From contig JAICTU010000590.1 in NCBI GenBank assembly GCA_025936205.1, positions 1-5,082 on the forward strand: a stretch of DNA of 5,082 nucleotides. The letters are read 5' to 3'. The notes beneath the pieces were generated by a model. It saw nothing but the letters and a program-made list of their open reading frames with translations. It did no database searches and was not told the origin of the DNA. A program made the translations under genes and the position numbers. Shown one piece after another: positions 1 to 5,082 of this stretch (positions are counted from its first letter, which is position 1; each line of letters begins with the position of its first letter). The stretch comes from Polyangiaceae bacterium (GTDB taxonomy: Bacteria; Myxococcota; Polyangia; Polyangiales; Polyangiaceae).

Positions 1-494
1 ACGAGCGGCTGCGCCGCGAGCTGGAGCTGCGCCTGGGAGTGGAAGCCGGCGCGCTGCGCGGACCGATCGTCGAGCGCGACCTGCTCGACCTGCGCGTGCG
101 CGTGCGCGAGCCCCTGCAACACGGCGCCGTGTACCTCGCCGGCGACGCCGCGCACCTGATCACGCCCGCCGGCGGCAAGGGCATGAACCTGGCGATCCAG
201 GACGCGCTGGAGCTCGCGGAGGGGCTGATCGAGCGCTTCCGCGCTGGCCGCGGGGCGCGGCTCGAGAGCTACTCGGCGACGCGCCTGCCGCAGATCTGGC
301 GCACGCAGGAGTTCTCCAGCTGGATGCTGAGCTTGCACTGCGGCGGCGCGCTCGAGCTGGGCCGCGAGACCCCGGCGGAGGCCGGCTTCGCAAGCCGTTT
401 ACATCAGGCGCAACTGGAGCGGCTGTTCGCGGATGCCCCCTTCGCGCGCTGGTTTGCCCATCAGTACGCGGGCGTGGAGCAGGAACGCTCCTGA
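1..494 (+). CDS. pobA: 4-hydroxybenzoate 3-monooxygenase (PobA-like), C-terminal part
   Basis: This is the 3' part of a flavoprotein aromatic hydroxylase; the 5' part lies outside the window, and the frame is open from base 3. About 163 residues are visible against a usual length of about 394. The FAD-binding GD motif reads GDAAHLITPAGGKGMNLA at 141-194 and aligns with the GDAAHIVPPTGAKGLNLA block of Pseudomonas PHBH. The catalytic-loop proline (P293 in PHBH) is kept, while the preceding proline is Thr here. The EPLQHG segment before it and the RLPQIWRTQEFSSWM segment after it also match PHBH. A Tyr in HQYAGV (codon 465-467) aligns with the active-site Tyr385 of PHBH. Known members use NADPH, FAD and O2 to convert 4-hydroxybenzoate to protocatechuate in the cytoplasm, feeding the beta-ketoadipate pathway. 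Family assignment is strong. Exact substrate is inferred, since related 3-hydroxybenzoate hydroxylases differ mostly in the part not visible. Confidence 0.88.
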   Translation, partial: ERLRRELELRLGVEAGALRGPIVERDLLDLRVRVREPLQHGAVYLAGDAAHLITPAGGKGMNLAIQDALELAEGLIERFRAGRGARLESYSATRLPQIWRTQEFSSWMLSLHCGGALELGRETPAEAGFASRLHQAQLERLFADAPFARWFAHQYAGVEQERS

Positions 495-502
495 TGAGCA
501 GC

Positions 503-507
503 GGAGA
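503..507 (+). promoter_or_regulatory. Ribosome binding site of the MetE-like gene
   Basis: The purine-rich GGAGA lies 5 bases before the ATG at 513, in the 18-base gap after the pobA stop. It supports that ATG as the start and the view that the two genes form one transcript. Confidence 0.6.
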
Positions 508-512
508 GAAGC

Positions 513-1691
513 ATGAGACACAGCCCCGATCGCATCCTCACCACCCACACCGGCAGCTTGCCGCGCCCCGATGATCTGGTGCGCATGACCTGGGCACAGG
601 CCGATGGCGTGCCGGTCGATGCAGCCGCCTTCGCAGCGCGCGTGGAGAGCGCCGTGCAGGAGGTGGTACAGAAGCAGCTCGCTGCAGGCATCAGCCTGAT
701 CAACGACGGGGAGATGTCGAAGCCGAGCTACGCGACCTACGTCAAGGATCGCCTGCATGGCTTCGGTGGTTCGGCGATCGAGAGCTACTACTTCGCCGAC
801 CTCGCGGCGTATCCGAAGAGCCAGGAGCTGGTGGCGTCCAATCCCGGGCGGCGCAAGCGCCATGCGCCGGCCTGCAACGGTCCGATCTCCGTCAAGGACG
901 CTCGAGCCGCTGATCGGGACATGCTGAATTTGCAGAGGGCCGTGAAAGAAACGAGCCCAACTGCTTCTGCGGGGACACCCCGCGCCCCGAGCGGACTCTT
1001 TTCGAGCGCGGCTTCGCCCGGCGTCGTGAGCATCTTCTTCGGCAACGAGTACTACCGCAGCGACGAAGAATACGTGTTCGCGATCGCCGAAGCCATGCGC
1101 CCCGAATACGAGAGCATCGCCGCCACCGGCGCCACCGTACAGCTCGACTGCCCCGACCTGGCGATGGGGCGCCACTCCAGCTACGCCTCGCTCGACCTGC
1201 CCAGCTTTCGCAAGCGCGCGGCCATGAACATCGCGGCGCTGAACCACGCCGTGCGCAACATCCCTACCGAACAGCTGCGCATGCACCTGTGCTGGGGCAA
1301 CTATCCTGGACCGCACCACTGCGACGTGCCGCTCGCCGAGATCATCGATCTGGTCTGGACCGCCAAGCCACCCATGATCCTGTTCGAGGCGGCGAACCCC
1401 CGCCACGCGCACGAGTGGGCGTTGTTCGAACACCTGCGCGTGCCCGACGACAAGCTGCTCTGCCCCGGGGTGATCGAGTGCCAGTCCAACTACATCGAGC
1501 ATCCGGAGCTGGTCGCGCAGCGCATCGAGCGCTACGCGCGACTGGTCGGGCGCGAGCGCGTGATCGCCGGCGTCGACTGCGGCTTCAGCATTCACGCCGG
1601 CATGCGCGGCATCGATCCGGACGTGGTCTGGGGCAAGCTGGAGTCGCTGGCAAAGGGCGCCGAAATCGCCACCCGCCGGCTGTTCTCCTGA
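513..1691 (+). CDS. Cobalamin-independent methionine synthase family protein (core-MetE type)
   Basis: This 392-residue protein corresponds to a single zinc-containing TIM barrel, the catalytic half of MetE (full MetE is about 750 residues); B. subtilis YxjG/YxjH are similar in size. The N-terminus carries the homocysteine-loop signature ILTTHTGSLPRP (residues 8-19). INDGEMSKPSYATYVKDRL follows at about 64-81, where relatives usually have DGEQSK. SAASPGVVSIFFGNEYY and LDCPDLAMG come next. All four expected zinc ligands are present: His258 and Cys260 (MHLCWGN), Glu292 (LFEAANPR) and Cys356 (GVDCGF). Known relatives transfer a methyl group from a folate or other donor to homocysteine or another thiol, and the family also includes the epoxide-coenzyme M transferases. 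The true acceptor and donor here cannot be read from sequence. The gene follows pobA by 18 bases on the same strand, so one operon is likely. Residues about 146-163 look longer than in typical relatives. Confidence 0.88.
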   Translation: MRHSPDRILTTHTGSLPRPDDLVRMTWAQADGVPVDAAAFAARVESAVQEVVQKQLAAGISLINDGEMSKPSYATYVKDRLHGFGGSAIESYYFADLAAYPKSQELVASNPGRRKRHAPACNGPISVKDARAADRDMLNLQRAVKETSPTASAGTPRAPSGLFSSAASPGVVSIFFGNEYYRSDEEYVFAIAEAMRPEYESIAATGATVQLDCPDLAMGRHSSYASLDLPSFRKRAAMNIAALNHAVRNIPTEQLRMHLCWGNYPGPHHCDVPLAEIIDLVWTAKPPMILFEAANPRHAHEWALFEHLRVPDDKLLCPGVIECQSNYIEHPELVAQRIERYARLVGRERVIAGVDCGFSIHAGMRGIDPDVVWGKLESLAKGAEIATRRLFS

Positions 1692-1704
1692 ACCGATCGG
1701 GGGC
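1692..1704. other. 13-base gap between convergent genes, with a short palindrome
   Basis: Only 13 bases separate the stop of the MetE-like gene (TGA, 1689-1691) from the stop of the minus-strand gene (TAA, 1707-1705). The gap contains the perfect 8-base palindrome CCGATCGG (1693-1700). It has no loop and no T run, so it is not a convincing intrinsic terminator. Confidence 0.4.
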
Positions 1705-2280
1705 TTACTCGCCGAGGTCGAGCGAGGCGTCGAGCAGCTCGAGGAAGGACGCGCTGCGCGGATCGGGCCGCGTCGCCTGCGACTGCACGACCGCCGTGGC
1801 GGGCAGCGGGCGGCGCGCGACCACTTCTGCGCGCAGCGCTGCGGCGGCGGGTGCGGGCGCGGGCGCAGCAGGAGCCGGCGCGGCGGCGCGCGGTGCAGCA
1901 ACGGGGCTGGGACCGGAGCTCGGTGGGACGGCGCGGCGGCGCATCTCGACCGACGGCGCAGACGCGCGCAGCTCGAGCGGAGAGGAGGGCGGCGCGGACG
2001 GGGGCGGCGGCTCCGACTCCGACGAGACCTCGTCGTCGTCGAGGATCTCGACCAACTCGTCGTCGTACTCTTCGATCAGCTCTTCTTCCACCGGAGCCGC
2101 GACGGGGGCGGGACGCGCGACCGCCGCGGCCGTCGCCACGGGCGCACTGGCAGCGAAGTTGTCGGCGCGCGCATCGAATGCGGGCGCCTTCTGCTGCGGC
2201 ATCGCCGGGTGACGCGGCTCGGCGGCGCGCTGGCGAACGCGCGCGAGCAGCGACTCCAACATCGATTTGGAAGCAGCCAT
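1705..2280 (-). CDS. Hypothetical disordered Ala/Pro/Glu-rich protein, second gene of a coupled pair
   Basis: This 191-residue protein is not recognised. Residues 1-21 (MAASKSMLESLLARVRQRAA) look like a short basic amphipathic helix. Residues 22-64 are Ala/Pro-rich. Residues 65-90 form a strongly acidic block (EEELIEEYDDELVEILDDDE) followed by PPPPSAPPSSP. Residues 115-150 are an Ala-Pro tract. The C-terminus SFLELLDASLDLGE returns to helix-like acidic/hydrophobic sequence. There is no signal peptide or membrane segment, so it is probably cytoplasmic. The layout suggests two short binding elements joined by a flexible linker, but this is inference. The start is the ATG at 2280, because GGGAGGG lies 8 bases upstream and the ATG overlaps the stop of the preceding gene. 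A longer frame reaching back to 2739 would run through that gene out of frame. Low complexity makes homology calls unreliable; the frame itself is supported by the coupled start. Confidence 0.72.
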   Translation of the reverse strand: MAASKSMLESLLARVRQRAAEPRHPAMPQQKAPAFDARADNFAASAPVATAAAVARPAPVAAPVEEELIEEYDDELVEILDDDEVSSESEPPPPSAPPSSPLELRASAPSVEMRRRAVPPSSGPSPVAAPRAAAPAPAAPAPAPAAAALRAEVVARRPLPATAVVQSQATRPDPRSASFLELLDASLDLGE

Positions 2281-2858
2281 CAGTAGGTCCCTCCCACCAC
2301 GTCGTTGCGGGGGTTGTGGTGTAGCGCGGCCAGGGCGTCGCCCCAACTCCCGCCCGCCGACAACCAGCCTTTCACGCGAGCCGACCCGGCCTTGCCACAG
2401 AGCAGCAGCCGGAACGACTCCGGACCGCGCTCGAGCAGCAGTGCCGTGACATCGCGCTCGACGGCCGCTTGCAAGGCCGCCTCCACATAAGCACTCATCA
2501 ACTCGTGCCCGGGCGTGCCCAGCGGGCAGCCATCGACGCGCACCACGAGCGCCTGCCCCCAACGTTCGATGGCGAGCGACCCGAGCCCGGCGAGCGACAC
2601 CTCGCCCCCGAGCTGATCGACCATCGTCTCCAGCGTCGCCGAGGGGCTCGCGCCGATCCGCTCGCGGATGCGTGCGCCCGCTTGCTTGCCCAGCACCGCG
2701 CCGAACTGGCGCAACGCGGTCGCATCCAGGCGACCGCACAGCTGTGCCAGCGCCTCCGCCGCCAGCACCAGCACGGGGCTGCGGCCTTGCAAAGTCACCT
2801 GACCCCGCTGCAGGTCAAAAACGACAGCCCGTGTAGGATCGAAGCTCGACGTGTCCAT
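2280..2858 (-). CDS. Hypothetical protein with possible V4R-like fold, first gene of a coupled pair
   Basis: This 192-residue soluble protein has no signal peptide or membrane segment, and I do not recognise a named family. Residues 6-40 read as two beta strands and a helix (FDPTRAVVFDLQRGQVTLQG, then a LVLAAEALAQL helix). Residues 46-70 are a helix with a small-residue face (ALRQFGAVLGKQAGARIRE). About 74-84 is another helix, then GLGSLAIERWGQALVVRVDGCPLG forms strands. Residues 118-134 are a helix (ELMSAYVEAALQAAVER), followed by the strands ALLLERG and FRLLLCG. This helix/strand order, with a strand-rich middle, a Cys-Pro turn and a final LLLCGKAGSARVKGWL, resembles V4R/TRAPP-type small-molecule-binding domains. 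That is a fold-level guess only. Two cysteines (111 and 154) lie in the strand regions. The ATG at 2858 has GAGGAG just 2 bases upstream, a short spacing. The stop overlaps the next gene's start by one base, so the two products probably act together. Confidence 0.78.
   Translation of the reverse strand: MDTSSFDPTRAVVFDLQRGQVTLQGRSPVLVLAAEALAQLCGRLDATALRQFGAVLGKQAGARIRERIGASPSATLETMVDQLGGEVSLAGLGSLAIERWGQALVVRVDGCPLGTPGHELMSAYVEAALQAAVERDVTALLLERGPESFRLLLCGKAGSARVKGWLSAGGSWGDALAALHHNPRNDVVGGTY
2289..2295 (-). promoter_or_regulatory. Ribosome binding site inside the end of the upstream gene
   Basis: On the minus strand GGGAGGG lies 8 bases before the ATG at 2280 and within the last codons (Gly-Gly-Thr) of the upstream gene. 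With the TGATG stop/start overlap it fixes the start of the disordered protein and suggests coupled translation. Confidence 0.65.
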
Positions 2859-2961
2859 GGCTCCTCGGAACTAAGCGGCCTGCGCGACGGGTTTGGTTAG
2901 TGCCTGCGGGCCTCGGAGCGCCCCCCACCCCGGCCAGAACTTCGACTAGAAAGCGCCTCTT
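2859..2961 (-). other. Untranslated leader of the minus-strand operon
   Basis: About 100 bases lie between the predicted transcription start and the first gene. On the transcript strand they contain a G-rich run (GGCCGGGGTGGGGGG, about 2935-2921) flanked by short complementary GGCC pieces. No known riboswitch or attenuator was recognised. Confidence 0.35.
2861..2866 (-). promoter_or_regulatory. Ribosome binding site of the V4R-like gene
   Basis: GAGGAG on the minus strand is followed by CC and then the ATG at 2858. The spacing is shorter than usual, but the match to the anti-Shine-Dalgarno is strong and no better in-frame ATG is nearby. Confidence 0.5.
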
Positions 2962-2967
2962 TTCGAG

Positions 2968-2998
2968 AGTATAGACGCGCGTCGCCCGGGGATGTCAA
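2968..2998 (-). promoter_or_regulatory. Sigma70-type promoter for the minus-strand operon
   Basis: Read on the minus strand, a perfect -35 TTGACA (2998-2993) is followed after 19 bases by TATACT (2973-2968), which matches the -10 consensus at 5 of 6 positions. Such AT-rich hexamers stand out in this GC-rich sequence. The 19-base spacer is longer than the ideal 17, so strength is uncertain and an activator may contribute. Transcription would start near 2961 and leave a leader of about 100 bases before the ATG at 2858. Confidence 0.55.
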
Positions 2999-3047
2999 AT
3001 TCCTGTTCGCGGTGACTTCGAAGCCTGGCCCTGTTTTCTGCCCACCA

Positions 3048-4433
3048 ATGCTGCGGGCTCCGTGGCGGGTGCTGGCTGTCCTGGCCGCGCTCGGGGTGCT
3101 TTCGCCACAGCTGCGCGCAGATCCGGAGCCGCAGACCGATCTGCGCCCGTCGGTCCTGCTCGGTGGCGCGGTCGAGCCCGCGCCCAAGGTGGCAGCTCCG
3201 ATCGATCCTCGCCTGCCGACGGGCAGCCGGATGAAGAGTGCCGCGCGCCCCACAGGCTTCTCCCGCTCGGCCTGCGGCCTGCAGCAGCCGGTCTGCGCAC
3301 ACGCGGACCCAACGTCGGCACCCTTGCTGCCCGCGTACGTCGCGGCGCTCGAAGACGCTTACGCGCAGATCGTGGGCGCGCTCGGCTTGCCACGGCCCTT
3401 GCCGGACGCCGCGGGCCCCGACTCCGGCCTCGATCTATACCTGCAAGCACCCGAGCAGGATGAGATCGAGGTCGTGAGCGAGCTGCGCTCGCTGGGCAGC
3501 GACCGCAGCTCGGCCTTCTGCCGGGCGCGACCACAGACGGCGGAAGCGCGGCGCCAGGCCAGCCTGTGCGTCGCCGAGGCAGCGCTGCTCGGCCTGGACG
3601 CGGCCGAGACCCCGTACCTGCGCCGCGCGATCGCCGCGTACCTGTGGCAAACGCTGGGCGGCGCGAGCAACGCGGACCTGCTGGCGATCGACCGCTATCA
3701 GGCCAATCCGCAGCTGAGCACGATGGGCCGCGAGCGCTCGCCCGAGAGCGCCGGCGCCGCGCTGTTCGTGCACTACCTCGATCGGCGCCTGCGCGCCGGG
3801 CGCCGCGGGATCTTGCCCGCCGCGATCGTGCAGATGTCGCGCAGCGACGCGCCCTCGACCGGCCTCGAGTGGAACAACGAGCCTGACAGCCTCGACGTGC
3901 TGCGCCGCGCGTTCTCCGGCTCAAAAGAGAGCTTCGACGACTTCCTGCTGAACTTCGCCGTGTGGCGTGCGTTCCTGGGCTCGCGCGACGACGGCTCCAA
4001 TGCGCCCGAGCTGCTCTGGCTCGGCGACGCGGGGCGCGTACGCTTCGAGTGGTCGCTCAAAGCCTCGTCCCTGCCGCGCCGCGTGGCCCCCCTGCGCCCG
4101 ATCGAGCCGCTCGGCTCGACCTACCTGTGGCTGGAGATCGATCGAGCCTGGATCGGCAAGAGCCTCGCCTTCCGTGCCGAATGGGAAGAGCCGGCGGCCT
4201 TCCGCTGGACGCTGGTCGCCATCGACGGCAAGGGCAAGCCGCTCAAGCGCTACGATCTACCGTTCGTGCAGCGCGGCACCTCCGCCGAGCGCACCATCGT
4301 CGACTACCAGGACGCCAGCGCCTTCCTGATCGTCGGCATCAGCGTGGGGGGCGTGGACCTCGCGCATCCGATCGACCCCGATCACGAGCCCTTCGAGCCG
4401 CACGGCTTCACCGTGTACCTCACCGAGATCTGA
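3048..4433 (+). CDS. Exported protein resembling a degenerate secreted zinc metallopeptidase
   Basis: The ATG at 3048 gives 461 residues with a clear signal peptide: basic start MLRAPWR, hydrophobic core VLAVLAALGVLS, likely cleavage after QLRA (residue 24). A GTG at 3012 would add 12 residues and blur the signal. Neither start has an obvious ribosome binding site. Four cysteines (76, 83, 158, 174) could form two disulfides outside the cytoplasm. Residues 92-132 (LPAYVAALEDAYAQIVGALG...GLDLYLQAP) resemble the propeptide-like segment of secreted bacterial metallopeptidases. ESAGAALFVHYLDRRL (233-248) resembles their conserved region after the zinc site. Where HExxH would be expected the sequence reads CVAEAALLGLDAAETPYLRR (174-193), so both His are absent. 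Residues about 357-459 look like a beta-sandwich. This suggests a non-catalytic binding or structural protein, by inference. The gene is divergent from the V4R-like operon and overlaps the convergent gene by 52 bases. Confidence 0.8.
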   Translation: MLRAPWRVLAVLAALGVLSPQLRADPEPQTDLRPSVLLGGAVEPAPKVAAPIDPRLPTGSRMKSAARPTGFSRSACGLQQPVCAHADPTSAPLLPAYVAALEDAYAQIVGALGLPRPLPDAAGPDSGLDLYLQAPEQDEIEVVSELRSLGSDRSSAFCRARPQTAEARRQASLCVAEAALLGLDAAETPYLRRAIAAYLWQTLGGASNADLLAIDRYQANPQLSTMGRERSPESAGAALFVHYLDRRLRAGRRGILPAAIVQMSRSDAPSTGLEWNNEPDSLDVLRRAFSGSKESFDDFLLNFAVWRAFLGSRDDGSNAPELLWLGDAGRVRFEWSLKASSLPRRVAPLRPIEPLGSTYLWLEIDRAWIGKSLAFRAEWEEPAAFRWTLVAIDGKGKPLKRYDLPFVQRGTSAERTIVDYQDASAFLIVGISVGGVDLAHPIDPDHEPFEPHGFTVYLTEI

Positions 4434-5082
4434 GGGGCTCGGAGCCGCGCGGCCATCAGCGACAGCAGAAGCGCCAGCCCAGCGACGCCGTGCGTTGTCG
4501 GGCCGGAGGTTCTCGCGCTGGCGCTGCAACCTCCTCCCAGGGAGTCTCCGCGCCGTTCGACGTCGCCCAGGACGGGCAGCTCCGCGGCGAGCCAGCTCCG
4601 CCCGTCGACGCGCAGATCGACGCGCAGCGTGGCGTCGAGCGCCGGCGCCGGCGACGAGACGGCGAACTGATACAGCCCCGGCGCGAGCCGCCCGAGCTCG
4701 CGCGCCAGCCGACCGCCGCTCAGCTTCACGCTGAGCCGCGCCGGATCGAGATCGAAGACCGCGCCGTCCGCGGCGCGCAACCAGAGCTGAGCGGAGAGCT
4801 GGCGCGCCGGATCCGAGAGCAAGACGTCGCTCGCGAAGCGCAAGCGGCTCTCTGCCGCGTCGGGCCGCTCGTCCGCGGTGCGCGGCGCGCTCTGCAGAGC
4901 TTCGAAGCTGCCCGCGATGCTCAGCGCTCCCCCACCCTCGCGGCTCCGCGGCTCCGGCGCGGGGGGGTGCGCGGGGGGTCCCCCCAGGAGGCGCCCCCCC
5001 CCCCACGGCGGGGGGGGGGGGGGGGGGGGGTGGGGGAGCGGGGCCCCCGGGCCGCGCCCCACACGCGCCCCCCAAGCCCGGC
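4382..5082 (-). CDS. Surface protein with MYXO-CTERM-like sorting tail, C-terminal part
   Basis: This is the 3' part of a minus-strand gene running off the right edge. Credible sequence covers about 4382-4950, and upstream codons fall in the homopolymer region. The visible part has strand-rich sequence such as RQLSAQLWLRAADGAVFDL, then ARLSVKLSGG, LAPGLYQFAVSSP and ATLRVDLRVDGRSWLAAELP. This looks like an Ig-like or other beta-sandwich repeat. Next comes LGGGCSASA (Cys codon 4528-4526), a 12-residue linker, a short hydrophobic stretch GVAGLALLLSLMAA (4489-4448) and then Arg residues. This order of Gly-Cys, short hydrophobic helix and Arg is the MYXO-CTERM pattern. In that system the Cys is thought to be the processing and anchoring site for a CPBP-family intramembrane protease (myxosortase) at the cell surface. 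Unusually, about 18 further residues follow the Arg-Leu-Arg, ending CGSKGS. The tail overlaps the convergent gene. The Glu/Arg-rich alternative frame on this strand is a shadow. Confidence 0.72.
   Translation of the reverse strand, partial: RAWGARVGRGPGAPLPHPPPPPPPPWGGGRLLGGPPAHPPAPEPRSREGGGALSIAGSFEALQSAPRTADERPDAAESRLRFASDVLLSDPARQLSAQLWLRAADGAVFDLDPARLSVKLSGGRLARELGRLAPGLYQFAVSSPAPALDATLRVDLRVDGRSWLAAELPVLGDVERRGDSLGGGCSASARTSGPTTHGVAGLALLLSLMAARLRAPQISVRYTVKPCGSKGS
4955..5082. repeat. G/C homopolymer region, probably low-quality contig end
   Basis: This stretch holds G7 (4961-4967), G6-T-C6 (4973-4985), C11 (4994-5004) and a run of 21 G (5010-5030), followed by more G and C runs. Nothing else in the window looks like this. 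Translations through it give poly-Pro and poly-Gly in every frame. Poly-G is typical of failed base calls at read and contig ends, so the sequence and any frame through it are unreliable. Confidence 0.75.

Noticed and set aside
1693..1700. CCGATCGG palindrome as a bidirectional terminator
   Set aside because: It has only 4-base arms, no loop and no T run on either side.
399..1901. Long (500-residue) open frame on the minus strand antisense to the end of pobA and the whole MetE-like gene
   Set aside because: It is an antisense shadow common in GC-rich DNA. It is Arg/Pro-rich at its ends with no recognisable domain, while the opposite strand encodes two clear enzyme families.
2030..2068. Repeated CGT/GTC triplets as a microsatellite or regulatory repeat
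   Set aside because: They are explained by Asp/Glu codons of the acidic block in the minus-strand gene.
1289..2324. Plus-strand frames over the end of the MetE-like gene and the disordered gene
   Set aside because: They are Arg- or Ser/Gly-rich mirror translations of low-complexity sequence, with no ribosome binding site or domain.
2281..2739. Upstream extension of the 191-residue frame, giving a 344-residue protein
   Set aside because: The extension runs out of frame through the V4R-like gene and is Arg/Gly-rich. The ATG at 2280 has a good ribosome binding site and a coupled stop/start overlap.
2995..3924. 309-residue minus-strand frame under the exported protein
   Set aside because: It is extremely Arg/Ala/Pro-rich with no natural protein character. 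The plus strand has a signal peptide and globular sequence.
4257..5075. 272-residue alternative minus-strand frame at the right end
   Set aside because: It is Ala/Arg-rich throughout, and its start lies in the homopolymer artefact. The other frame encodes strand-rich sequence and a sorting tail.

Overview
This is a very GC-rich (roughly 70% by eye), densely coding stretch. It looks like a myxobacterium or other member of the Myxococcota/deltaproteobacterial group. The evidence is strong G/C preference at third codon positions, a disordered Ala/Pro/Glu-rich protein, a secreted protein resembling a degenerate metallopeptidase, and a C-terminal surface-sorting signal of the MYXO-CTERM kind. The taxonomic call is an inference; no rRNA or marker gene is present.

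Layout. Positions 1-494 (+) hold the last ~163 codons of a 4-hydroxybenzoate 3-monooxygenase (PobA-like). It is followed 18 bases later by a complete 392-residue core-MetE / cobalamin-independent methionine-synthase-family protein (513-1691, +). The two are probably co-transcribed. Their 3' end faces a two-gene minus-strand operon. In transcription order this is a 192-residue protein of unknown function with a possible V4R-like fold (2858-2280), then a 191-residue largely disordered protein (2280-1705). These two genes share one base (TGATG), so translational coupling is likely. A good sigma70-type promoter lies about 100-140 bases upstream of the first gene.

Divergent from this operon is an exported protein of about 461 residues (3048-4433, +). 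It resembles secreted zinc peptidases, but the HExxH positions appear to be mutated. Convergent with it, and overlapping its 3' end by 52 bases, is the C-terminal part of a surface protein with a Gly-Gly-Gly-Cys plus short-hydrophobic-segment tail (4382 to the window edge, -).

The last ~130 bases are dominated by G and C homopolymers, including 21 G in a row. They look like poor-quality sequence at a contig end and should not be trusted as coding.

How the parts fit. The left pair suggests aromatic-acid degradation (4-hydroxybenzoate to protocatechuate) beside a methyltransferase-family enzyme. The middle pair looks like a cytoplasmic two-protein module of unknown function. The right pair consists of envelope or secreted proteins. 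No mobile element, CRISPR array, tRNA or rRNA was seen. The best candidates for something undescribed are the coupled V4R-like/disordered pair and the apparent pseudo-peptidase.
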